In this document: positions 39,271-47,142 of the stretch, piece after piece
Layout: each line of letters begins with the position of its first letter
Position numbering within the stretch: position 1 is the first letter of the stretch
Made by a program: the position numbers and the translations under genes
DNA from: Microbacterium sp. MYb54
GTDB taxonomy: Bacteria; Actinomycetota; Actinomycetes; Actinomycetales; Microbacteriaceae
Length of the DNA: 63,182 nucleotides
Assembly (NCBI RefSeq): GCF_002979515.1
Contig: NZ_PCPA01000019.1
Location: forward strand, 1-63,182
Direction of reading: 5' to 3'
The notes under the pieces: model-generated
What the model was told of the DNA's origin: nothing
Databases searched by the model: none
The model's input: the letters and a program-made list of their open reading frames with translations, nothing else

Positions 39271-40103
39271 CAGCTGACGTTCCTGTTCTCGGTCGGTTCG
39301 ATCATCACGCGTAGGTCTTGTGCCGCCCTACGCACGGCACCGCGGTAGCGGTTCCGTGTGGGCTTGTTGTCGGGTCGGCCGTGCGAGAAGACGGCGGCGC
39401 CTTCGGGATCGTGCGGGAGCGTCGCGACCACCGGAAGGATGTGGTCTGTGAATGCGCTGGCGGGCAGTTCTGTCGCAACAGGTGCGGTCAGCAGCGACCA
39501 GTACCGCTCCCCCGACATCGTTCGCACTCGCTGAGAGAGATCCGGCAGCGCGAGACGGCGGTATGCACGGTTGAGGTCGATCGACGAGGCGGACGCGCAG
39601 ATCAGCACCTTGTCTGCGGCGTCGAGAAGCGGGAGGCGAGGATCGTCGATCTGGAGGCGCCCGAGATCGAGGATGACATCGATTCCCCCCTCGCCCAGCG
39701 CGGCGAAGAGCCGCGGCAGTTTCGTCCACAGGCTGCGGACGCCGTCCACGACTCCGAGGTTGACGAAGCCGGGCACGACCCACATCTGATGCTGCGCCGG
39801 GATCGATGGGATCGGCATCGACGGAATCGGGGGGAGGGAGTGCACTGCGATCGCGAGGGCAAGCTCCGGGTTGAGGATGTCCTCGGGCTCGAGCACCTCG
39901 CGCGTGAGAGCGTAGGCGAGCTTCTCGATGCCGCCTTCTGAGGTGCGCAGGTTGGCACGGAAGAACCCGGCCATCATCGTTGAGGCTGCGCTGGTGTCTG
40001 CCTCGATGAGCACGACGGGTCGACGCCAGTGCACTGCCAGCGCGGCGGCGGCGGTGGTGACGCCTGGCGAGCCCGCGAGACTGGCAAGAGCGATGACGGC
40101 CAT
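39270..40103 (-). CDS. TadZ/CpaE-like MinD/ParA-family protein
   Basis: The 277-aa protein has a ParA-like start (VIALASLAGSPGVTTAAAALAVHWRRPVVLIEAD) in a deviant Walker A, where SPGVTT replaces KGGVGKT and the signature lysines are lost. A VILDLGRLQ segment fits the Walker B position. TadZ proteins position pilus assembly at the cell pole and often have degenerate P-loops. ATG 40103 overlaps the upstream stop. Confidence 0.78.
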   Translation of the reverse strand: MAVIALASLAGSPGVTTAAAALAVHWRRPVVLIEADTSAASTMMAGFFRANLRTSEGGIEKLAYALTREVLEPEDILNPELALAIAVHSLPPIPSMPIPSIPAQHQMWVVPGFVNLGVVDGVRSLWTKLPRLFAALGEGGIDVILDLGRLQIDDPRLPLLDAADKVLICASASSIDLNRAYRRLALPDLSQRVRTMSGERYWSLLTAPVATELPASAFTDHILPVVATLPHDPEGAAVFSHGRPDNKPTRNRYRGAVRRAAQDLRVMIEPTENRNVS

Positions 40104-40798
40104 CACTTACCTCCAGGGACCAGGTAGATGGCGAGGGTCGCTGCAGCTGCCTGAGCGGTCACGGTCGGGGCTACCTGGGCGGGGACATAGACGTCCACGA
40201 TGACGTCGTTGGTGTTCGGAACCACGGTCACCTGAGAGATAGTCGCCGCGATGGCCTTGTCCTGGGCAACTTCGATCGGGCCGATAGAACCCTGTGCAGG
40301 GACCGGGACGAGGAAGACCTCGTCCCCCGCGACGAGCTGCTGGGACGGGAGACGACCGGGCTGCAGCACCATTCCGACCAACGCCTTGCCGTCAGGGACA
40401 GCCAGTGCGCTCGTCGTGGAGTCCTTCGTGACCAGCCCGCCGGCAGGAATGTCGACCGAGGCGATGGTCCCGAGAAGTTCGTCGACCTGGGAGACGGGAA
40501 CAGCGGCAGTAGTCTGCCCCGCGGCGATCGAGAGAGTGGTGAGGTCGCTCTGTTCGATGACAGAGCCTCGCTTGATGTCCCCGGACGCGACGAACACCTG
40601 TGTGGCGTTGCTGGCGTTCGTGTAGATCACCACGCTGACGATCACGCTGAGGATCAGAAGGGCCGCGGCCGCGAACCCCCAGATCGGAGGGCGCCGCGTA
40701 CGAACGGGAGCAACGCCAGCTTCATCCTTCTTGGGCTTGCTCTTCGATCCGCGCGCAGCTTTCGCGGTGTCCGGGACTTGCGCTTCCGTGATCGTCAC
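40103..40798 (-). CDS. SAF-domain protein, CpaB/RcpC-like
   Basis: The 231-aa protein has a basic cytoplasmic N-terminus, one membrane helix (about residues 40-62) and a SAF domain (VFVASGDIKRGSVIEQSDLTTLSI, then LGTIASVDIPAGGLVTKDS), as in CpaB/RcpC. It is the first gene of the 29.4-40.8 kb pilus operon. GTG 40798 has GGAAGGAAG about 7 nt upstream and lies 20 nt after the 42-nt element. Confidence 0.8.
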   Translation of the reverse strand: MTITEAQVPDTAKAARGSKSKPKKDEAGVAPVRTRRPPIWGFAAAALLILSVIVSVVIYTNASNATQVFVASGDIKRGSVIEQSDLTTLSIAAGQTTAAVPVSQVDELLGTIASVDIPAGGLVTKDSTTSALAVPDGKALVGMVLQPGRLPSQQLVAGDEVFLVPVPAQGSIGPIEVAQDKAIAATISQVTVVPNTNDVIVDVYVPAQVAPTVTAQAAAATLAIYLVPGGK

Positions 40799-40818
40799 GT
40801 GTCTTCCTTCCGTGGGCC

Positions 40819-40860
40819 TCTACCTACAAGGGGTGGGTTCCGACGGGAGAAGTCGACAAC
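40819..40860 (-). promoter_or_regulatory. 42-nt plasmid-wide element, copy 5 (leftward)
   Basis: The minus strand reads GTTGTCGACTTC, a spacer, then CACCCCTTGTAGGTAGA. It is the only promoter-like sequence in front of the Tad pilus operon and ends 20 nt before its first start codon. Confidence 0.8.
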
Positions 40861-40907
40861 TTCAACCTGGCTGTGGAGCCACCCCCCGGTGGTTGTCTCA
40901 AGAATAC

Positions 40908-40970
40908 AGGCTTTCGGACTTTTCGAAAGCCTAATGGTGAATAAGTCACCTTCCTGATGCCGTAATCAGG
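40908..40970. promoter_or_regulatory. Three consecutive inverted repeats
   Basis: AGGCTTTCG/CGAAAGCCT (40908-40932), GGTGA/TCACC (40936-40950) and CCTGAT/ATCAGG (40953-40970) stand in a row. They lie in the divergent region between the Tad operon and the winged-helix gene at 41058. They could be operators or transcript hairpins. Confidence 0.6.
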
Positions 40971-41057
40971 GTAACCGCCCCTAGTCACAGAGACGTCCGT
41001 GGCCGCAGATCTTGACGTGTTTGCCGCGGGTCGTTACGTGGATGTCACAATTGGGGC

Positions 41058-41375
41058 ATGTCTGAGAGGAACGGGTTGGCGATCGCTGACGTTCAGCGCG
41101 CACTTGGCCTGTCCTCTGTACGGGTGGGGATCATCCGCGCGGCCGCGCGCGGTCCGGTCACTGCACAGGATCTGATGACCGAGCTCAAGGTCAGTCGGGC
41201 CACGTTGGCCCCGCACACCGAGGCGCTCATCGCTGCCGGGATCCTCGTACAACAGAAAGACCCCACCCGGGCCGGAGCCCGAGCGGGGTTCAACCGCCTG
41301 GTGTGGAGTGTGAATCCCTCCGTTCTCGCGGATCACCTGACGGTTTTGTCGCAGTCGTTCTCCGACGGCGAGTAG
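41058..41375 (+). CDS. Winged-helix transcription regulator (105 aa)
   Basis: An ArsR/MarR-like fold is seen: RVGIIRAAARGPVTAQDLMTELKVSRATLAPHTEALIAAGILVQQKD, then a wing with GFNRLVWSVN. It is divergent from the Tad operon and convergent with the sigma-like gene. The same fold occurs at 28831, beyond the other end of the Tad operon. It is probably a regulator of pilus or transfer genes. The ATG has only a weak GGGG site upstream. Confidence 0.75.
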   Translation: MSERNGLAIADVQRALGLSSVRVGIIRAAARGPVTAQDLMTELKVSRATLAPHTEALIAAGILVQQKDPTRAGARAGFNRLVWSVNPSVLADHLTVLSQSFSDGE

Positions 41376-41382
41376 AGGCCCC

Positions 41383-42153
41383 TCAGAACTGCTCGCGTGC
41401 AGCTGCACTGAGGCGTGCGCGGATCCGGTCGACGCGCTTGCGGAGGCATGCGCGGGTGAGGCCGAGCGAGTCAGCGATCTCCGCTGCGGTCTCGTCTCCG
41501 AGAGCGGAACGGGAGAGCAGGGCCACTTCGTCGCGCTGCAGAACACCGGTGTCTATCGCCCAGGTGAAGAGCTGAGCGAGCTGGACCTCGACCGGCGCCT
41601 CGGGCTGCTGCCACTCGCCCGCTTCTTCCTCGAGCACGGCGTCGGAGACCGGGGCGGTGCAGTCGTGGATCAGCTTCTCGTTCTGGGTCTTCTCCGGAGC
41701 GAGGATGCTGAGCATGCCCATGGTCAGGTTGGCGTGGATGCGGCGACGCAGGTGGAGCTTGAAGCTGCGGATCGATTCCCATGCGGCGCCGATGGCGTAG
41801 CCGACACGATCGGCGCGGTCGAAGTCACCGAGTCGCGTGACGCGGTGCGCCATGCGCTGCGCGGCGGGGATGAGGAGCTGGACGAGAACACGTTCGGCCT
41901 GACGATCTCCACCCCGCGCGAGGGTGATGAGCTCGTAGAGAGTGGCGTCCTCCTGGACTGCTGCCTTCTCTCGCTCATCTGAGGAAACCCGCCTGTTGGA
42001 AGCGAGCCGGTGCAGCTGGCGGATCTCGTCGAGGAGGTCACCGCAGCCGCGGATGCCGAGAGCGCCGAAGAGGTACTCGCGAGGGGCCTGCGTGTGCTCC
42101 CAGTCGTGGTTGAGACGGGTCATGAGCGAGGCGGTGTGAACGGCGGAGGACAT
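41383..42153 (-). CDS. Sigma-70-like factor (256 aa)
   Basis: The N-terminal 90 residues are unassigned. About residues 80-135 resemble region 2 (RGGDRQAERVLVQLLIPAAQRMAHRVTRLGDFDRADRVGYAIGAAWESIRSF). The C-terminal part has a region-4-like HTH (LLSRSALGDETAAEIADSLGLTRACLRKRVDRIRARL). It looks like a divergent sigma factor carried by the plasmid and is the natural candidate for reading the seven 42-nt elements. ATG 42153 has GGGAG upstream. It is divergent from the conjugation operon. Confidence 0.72.
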   Translation of the reverse strand: MSSAVHTASLMTRLNHDWEHTQAPREYLFGALGIRGCGDLLDEIRQLHRLASNRRVSSDEREKAAVQEDATLYELITLARGGDRQAERVLVQLLIPAAQRMAHRVTRLGDFDRADRVGYAIGAAWESIRSFKLHLRRRIHANLTMGMLSILAPEKTQNEKLIHDCTAPVSDAVLEEEAGEWQQPEAPVEVQLAQLFTWAIDTGVLQRDEVALLSRSALGDETAAEIADSLGLTRACLRKRVDRIRARLSAAAREQF

Positions 42154-42332
42154 CGAAACTCCCAAGGGATGCGTGAAGCTGATCGGCTCCGACGTTCCTC
42201 AGGGCGTGTGTATCCCCGCGTGTATCCGCCGCCTTGGCGAGAGTGATTCGGTCGCGGTCTGGAGTGCGTGCTCCCGCGAAATTACGCGGTTTCTGGCGTG
42301 TATCCGGTTCGAGTTGAAAAAGATCGATCGAG

Positions 42333-42374
42333 TTTGTCGACTTCGCCCTTTATTGCCCACCCCTTATAGGTGAG
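42333..42374 (+). promoter_or_regulatory. 42-nt plasmid-wide element, copy 6 (rightward)
   Basis: TTTGTCGACTTC, a spacer, then CACCCCTTATAGGTGAG, which fits the consensus at every conserved position. It stands 41 nt before the first gene of the conjugation operon (42416-50889). Confidence 0.8.
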
Positions 42375-42415
42375 CGGGTCCACGCCGGGATCCAGGACAG
42401 GGGAGAAGCGACGAC

Positions 42416-42685
42416 ATGGGAACACAGAGCGACCGCCACGAAGACGGGCTAGGGCCGGAGCTCCTCGCGCAGCTGCGTGACGGAGCCGAAGTGCTTGGGG
42501 TCTTCGACGAGGGCCAGGACATCGCCCTCGATCTCCACGAGCGACTGTTCGACCCGTCGACGAAACAACGCACCCTCGAGTTCCTGCAGTCGCCGCAGTA
42601 CGAGCAGGCCGTCAACACGTACCAGCGGCTGACGACTGGACCCGTCGACCTCCAGAACCCCCACACCTCGGACGGTGCAGCATGA
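42416..42685 (+). CDS. Small conjugation-operon protein (89 aa)
   Basis: This is an acidic helical protein with no membrane segment (GPELLAQLRDGAEVLGVFDEGQDIALDLHERLF). It is the first gene of the T4SS operon and coupled to the TcpC-like gene by an ATGA overlap. Small cytoplasmic proteins of unknown function often open such operons. ATG 42416 has GGGGAGAAG upstream. Confidence 0.65.
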   Translation: MGTQSDRHEDGLGPELLAQLRDGAEVLGVFDEGQDIALDLHERLFDPSTKQRTLEFLQSPQYEQAVNTYQRLTTGPVDLQNPHTSDGAA

Positions 42686-43686
42686 AGCTCTTCGCGAAGA
42701 AGCCCTCGGCCGCGGCTGACGACGCACCCGTTGACGACGGGACCGTGGAGTCCGCCGGCTTCACAAACGGCCCGCTCCTCGGTCGGCGAGCCACCGGCGT
42801 GGTCGTCATCATTGCAATCCTCTGCGGGCCGGTCGCTCTCGGCATGTTGATTGCGCGCAGTCAGAGCTCCGCTCCTGTCGCGGCTGCAGCAGAGTCGAAC
42901 GAGCTCACCCCGCTGCAGCAGGCCACCGGGTCGTTCGCCATCGGGTTCGTGGGGAGCTGGCTGTCCGCGACCAAGACGGACAGCACCGCGCTGGAGACTT
43001 ACGTCACCACCGCTCCCCCGGGACTCGGCGACATCCCCTTCGAGTACCGCAACCTCGCCGTCGTGGAGACCACCCCCACGGACGACGCCACCACCGTGAC
43101 GGTCATGGTGGGCGGCGACGTCATGGAACAGGCCGGCGAGGAAGAGCCGGCATGGGTTCGCCGCTACTACGAGGTCGTCGTCGACACGGCATCCGGCCGT
43201 CTCACCGCCGTCGGCTACCCGGCGCCCGTCGTCGGCCCCCAGGCAACCGCGGGAGCGACCGGGCTCGGTCTGAACACGCAGCTCGCGTCCGACTCCCCCG
43301 CCGTCGAGACGATCCAGCTCATGCTGGCCGCGTACCTCATCGGCCAGGGCAGCACGAGCTCCTACCTCACCCCGGGGGTCTCCATCCCCGCAATCACCCC
43401 GGCACCGTTCGCGCTTCTGAACTCCGTGTCGTTCTTCGCCGAGGAACAGCCTTCCGCGACTCCCGCCGACGGAGACACGACGCTCGTGCAGGCTCTCGTG
43501 ACTCTCCAGACCGCCGAAGGCCGCACGGTCACCGCGATGTATTTCGTCGACCTGACCGCCCGTGCTGGCCGGTGGGAAGTCACCAGCCTCAGCACCTCAC
43601 AGTCCTCTTCGACCGCCCGGGTCGATGAGTCCCCCGCACCCACCCCGTCATCGACCGATGACACCACCGAAGGAGAAGACCAGTGA
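42682..43686 (+). CDS. TcpC-like conjugation channel protein (VirB8-like)
   Basis: The 334-aa protein has a cytoplasmic N-terminus, one membrane helix (about 38-60) and two NTF2-like beta-rich external domains (about 75-190 and 200-310), then a Ser/Thr/Pro tail. This is the TcpC/TcpC-like layout that nucleates Gram-positive conjugation channels. The start ATG 42682 overlaps the previous stop. Confidence 0.82.
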   Translation: MKLFAKKPSAAADDAPVDDGTVESAGFTNGPLLGRRATGVVVIIAILCGPVALGMLIARSQSSAPVAAAAESNELTPLQQATGSFAIGFVGSWLSATKTDSTALETYVTTAPPGLGDIPFEYRNLAVVETTPTDDATTVTVMVGGDVMEQAGEEEPAWVRRYYEVVVDTASGRLTAVGYPAPVVGPQATAGATGLGLNTQLASDSPAVETIQLMLAAYLIGQGSTSSYLTPGVSIPAITPAPFALLNSVSFFAEEQPSATPADGDTTLVQALVTLQTAEGRTVTAMYFVDLTARAGRWEVTSLSTSQSSSTARVDESPAPTPSSTDDTTEGEDQ

Positions 43687-43976
43687 ACACCCTCATCCAG
43701 CCACTCGCCGCCGGTTTCAACCACATCAGCACGCAGCTGATCGTCCACGCCGACGGCATCATCACGACCGCCAACGGATTCAACAACGAGCTGTACGCCC
43801 TCGTCGTCAACGGAGGCCTCACGGTCATCGTCGTCCTGTTCCTGGTGGCCGCATTCAAGAAGGGATTCAGCCTCGGAGCAGTCCTCGGCGGCCTGTTCGT
43901 CGCCGCCCTGGCGTACTTCGCACTGAACGGCGGCCTCCAGCTCGTCGGCAATCTGTTCCGCGGCGAATTCTCCTAG
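43683..43976 (+). CDS. Small membrane protein of the T4SS (97 aa)
   Basis: An amphipathic N-terminal half is followed by two hydrophobic helices (GGLTVIVVLFLVAAF and LGGLFVAALAYFALNGG), consistent with a TcpD- or VirB2-like subunit. GTG 43683 overlaps the upstream stop (GTGA). Confidence 0.7.
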   Translation: MNTLIQPLAAGFNHISTQLIVHADGIITTANGFNNELYALVVNGGLTVIVVLFLVAAFKKGFSLGAVLGGLFVAALAYFALNGGLQLVGNLFRGEFS

Positions 43977-43985
43977 GCCCAGCCC

Positions 43986-44579
43986 ATGAGTACTCCCGAT
44001 GTCGAGCGGCCTCGCGTAAGCCGCTTCTACACGAGCGTCCGCCGCATCCCCATCATGATCGGGAAGGCGGGTAACACCCGTCTTCCCGGCGGGCCCTATT
44101 CGGTCACGCAGTTCATCGCTGGTGGTGTCGTGCTCGTCATCGGGTGGAACACGATGAGCCTCTGGGGGCCGCTGTTCGGGACGTTCCCCCTCGTCCGGAT
44201 CGTCGCGCTGCTGGGCATGGCCGTCACCGCCCTGTGGTTGGCGGGTCAGCTTCCCTCGACGCGACGGAAGATTCATCACCTCGCCGCCGACACGGTGGGG
44301 GCGATCGCGAACCCCTCCGCCGGCACGCTGAACGGTCAGCCGATGAAGCTGCGGCCACCCCATCGCCTCACCGGGACCGTACTGATCGCGGGCGCCCCCG
44401 CCGTCGACGAGGCCCCCGTCCCTACCGCGGTCCCGGCGCCGGCTCCGGAACCCGTCGTGCAGACGGTCGCGGTGGAGGAACTTCCCCTCACCCCCGTTGC
44501 CGCAACCCCCACAGCCCCGATCCGATTCGCGTCGGGGCTTGACCGTCTGCTCGAGCAGGCACGCACCAAGGAGATCTGA
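43986..44579 (+). CDS. TcpE/PrgI-like membrane protein (197 aa)
   Basis: A conserved-looking start (RFYTSVRRIPIMIGKAGNTRLPGGPYSVTQF) leads into two or three hydrophobic helices (about 42-100), then a Pro/Ala-rich tail. PrgI/TcpE proteins sit in the membrane beside the VirB4 ATPase, whose gene follows after one base. Confidence 0.75.
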   Translation: MSTPDVERPRVSRFYTSVRRIPIMIGKAGNTRLPGGPYSVTQFIAGGVVLVIGWNTMSLWGPLFGTFPLVRIVALLGMAVTALWLAGQLPSTRRKIHHLAADTVGAIANPSAGTLNGQPMKLRPPHRLTGTVLIAGAPAVDEAPVPTAVPAPAPEPVVQTVAVEELPLTPVAATPTAPIRFASGLDRLLEQARTKEI

Positions 44580-44580
44580 C

Positions 44581-47142
44581 ATGCGCATCCCTGACACCGC
44601 GATGATGGGCCACCTCAAGTGGACGCGCACGGGCACCGTGTGGGCCACCTGGCGACTCGACGGCCTCCCCAAGGGGTTGGGCGGCAGCGAGCTCAACGAC
44701 ATCCGCCGCAAGATCCACCGCGCGTTGGCGCAGGGCCTGATCGGCGAGTACATGCTGATGGGCTTCGGCGGCATCATCTCCCCGGAGGAGATCGCCAACA
44801 AGATGCTCGCCGGCGTCGACGTCAGCGAGAACCCCGTGTGGGCTGAGGAAGTACTCCTCAGCATGGATGAGTTCGACATGCGCCCCAACGGGCGCCGCGA
44901 GTACTGGATCTCCGTGCCACTGCGGGTCCGGAGCATCAAGGACAAGGCCCGGATGGTCTACGGCTGGATGGAGCATTCCGTCCGAGAGACCGTGGCGCTT
45001 CCGCTGCGCGCCCCCTCAACCGAGGAGATCGCGTCGGCGATGCGAGCAGCTGCTCGCATCGAGGAAGCTATCCCCGGCTCGTTCGTCCCTCGGCGTGCAA
45101 CCCCAGCCGAACAGATCTGGATCGACACCCACGCGATGACCCGCGGGCTGTACGAGAGCCCGGCGCCGGCACCTCGCTCGGACGACCTTCCCCGTGGCGC
45201 CACCAAGGTGCTGATCGATGAGCACCTGCAGCATGCCACCACGCCGAAGTCCTACCCGCTGCCCCACCTCGACGAGGGCGGCCAGACCGACGCCAAGGGC
45301 AAGCTCACCAAGGTCAACCCGCTCGCCAACCGCTTCCTCAAGGTCACCGACACCCGCACGGGTGACGCCAGCTACCAGGTCTTGATGACGCTGGCCGGAA
45401 GCCCGCGGGGCGGATGGGATGAAGATCTCGACTGGGTCGGCGCACTCGACGAGCTCGGCGTCAACGCCGACTGGGTCTTCCGGGTGCAGAGCCTGCGAGC
45501 CCGGGACGCGAAGCGCCGCAACGCCCGCGCAGAGATCAACCTCACCGACCAGATGGATCAGCAAGAGGGCACCGCAGCGATCACCGGCTCCGGCGGTGAT
45601 CTCGACATCACCGCCCGCGACCTCAGCGAGTGGCACCAGGCGCTTGGAGCCTCCGATCGCGAGGTCGAGATCCAGGCGACCTTCATCGTCGCCGTCGCCG
45701 GCGCCACGGCCGACGAGGCCACCGAGCGTGCCCAGTTCACCAAGAAGTTCTTCTCCGACAACCTCGAGTTCCAGTTCGACATCCCCATCGGCGGCCAGGA
45801 GAAGCTCTGGTGGGCGATGTGGCCCGGACACCCGTCAGAGCGCATCGTGAAGGAGTTCGCGGAGCTGACGACAGGCACCCAGTTCGCGTCCCTCGCGCCG
45901 CTGACGTCCACGGATCTCGGCGACGGATCCGGACTGCTCTTCGCCGACAACCTCACAACGGGAGTCCCGCTCCCCTGCCTTCTGGATCTCTGGGGCCAGA
46001 TCACCGGTGACGTCTCCGGTTCCATCGGCATCGCCGGTGAGCCCGGTGGCGGCAAGTCCGTCGCGATGAAAATCATCCTCGGCGCGGTGCACGATCGCGG
46101 TGGACGGTTCATCGTCATCGACCGCACCGACGCCAAGGAGTACGGGATCTTCGCCGAGTCGATCGACCCGTCCCAGGCGACCATCGTTGACCTCGTCGAC
46201 CCGAAGTGGTCCCTCGACCCGCTGCGCATCTTCGGTGCCAAGGCAGGCGCCAGCCAGATGCTCACGCTCTGCTCGGCCCTGCTCGGGGTGAAGGCCCGCT
46301 CCGCAGCTGGTGTGATGCTCGCCGACGTCCTCAACGAACGCAAGGCAGAGAACGCAGGGCTCACCAACGCCCACGCACTCCTCGCCCGCCTCACCGAACT
46401 CGGCCAGAAAGACGAGACAGCTCGCGAGCTCGCTGGCCTCATGAACCTGTACGCCGACACCGAGTACGGCGCCGTCCTCTTCGACAACGACCTCCCTCCA
46501 CTGAACCTCGCCAGCCGCGGAATCGTCTTCCTCACCCACGGCGTCGCTCTCCCCACCAAGGAGGAGATCGACAACGCAGCGATGTTCGACCAGCTGGGTC
46601 TGGACAAGCTGTTCGGACACGCGATGTACGCGCTGCTGACCCGCATCGCTCGGGAGATCTGCTTCCGCGACCCCAACGAACTCGCAGTGTTCGCCGCGGA
46701 CGAGCTCGCCCACGTCACGGCCAGCCCCCAGGGGCTCGCAGAGATCAACCGGTTCCTCCGCGACGGCCGCAAGCACGGCGCCCCGGTCCTTGTGGCGTCG
46801 CAGGATGCCCGCGACTTCGGCGACGAGGTCACGCGCTCACTCATCAAGAACCGTATCCTGACCCGGCAGACCGACCCGCTGGCGGCGGAGTCGAACCTGG
46901 AGTGGTTCCAGAAGGGGTTCAGCAAGATCCCGGCGAACGTGCAGACCGTCACCGAGGGCCTTTCCCCGCTCGGTGCCGACAACAAGGTGCCGGTCGAGCG
47001 CCGCGGTGAAGCTCTCTTCCGCGACGCACGCGGCCGCATGGGGAAGATCCGCACCCGTGTTTCCCGGCGCCCAGACCGCGCCGCAGCCACGCTCTCCACC
47101 CCGAAGACCGTCAAGCCCTCCGCAGAGCAGGTGACCTCATGA
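44581..47142 (+). CDS. VirB4/TcpF-like conjugation ATPase
   Basis: The 853-aa protein has the TraE/VirB4 layout: an N-terminal domain of about 450 residues, Walker A GEPGGGKS near residues 485-493, and a Walker B-like LAVFAADELAHV near 700-712 with downstream SQDARDF. It powers substrate or subunit movement at the channel. ATG 44581 follows the preceding TGA by one base; longer upstream extensions would overlap that gene. Confidence 0.9.
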   Translation: MRIPDTAMMGHLKWTRTGTVWATWRLDGLPKGLGGSELNDIRRKIHRALAQGLIGEYMLMGFGGIISPEEIANKMLAGVDVSENPVWAEEVLLSMDEFDMRPNGRREYWISVPLRVRSIKDKARMVYGWMEHSVRETVALPLRAPSTEEIASAMRAAARIEEAIPGSFVPRRATPAEQIWIDTHAMTRGLYESPAPAPRSDDLPRGATKVLIDEHLQHATTPKSYPLPHLDEGGQTDAKGKLTKVNPLANRFLKVTDTRTGDASYQVLMTLAGSPRGGWDEDLDWVGALDELGVNADWVFRVQSLRARDAKRRNARAEINLTDQMDQQEGTAAITGSGGDLDITARDLSEWHQALGASDREVEIQATFIVAVAGATADEATERAQFTKKFFSDNLEFQFDIPIGGQEKLWWAMWPGHPSERIVKEFAELTTGTQFASLAPLTSTDLGDGSGLLFADNLTTGVPLPCLLDLWGQITGDVSGSIGIAGEPGGGKSVAMKIILGAVHDRGGRFIVIDRTDAKEYGIFAESIDPSQATIVDLVDPKWSLDPLRIFGAKAGASQMLTLCSALLGVKARSAAGVMLADVLNERKAENAGLTNAHALLARLTELGQKDETARELAGLMNLYADTEYGAVLFDNDLPPLNLASRGIVFLTHGVALPTKEEIDNAAMFDQLGLDKLFGHAMYALLTRIAREICFRDPNELAVFAADELAHVTASPQGLAEINRFLRDGRKHGAPVLVASQDARDFGDEVTRSLIKNRILTRQTDPLAAESNLEWFQKGFSKIPANVQTVTEGLSPLGADNKVPVERRGEALFRDARGRMGKIRTRVSRRPDRAAATLSTPKTVKPSAEQVTS

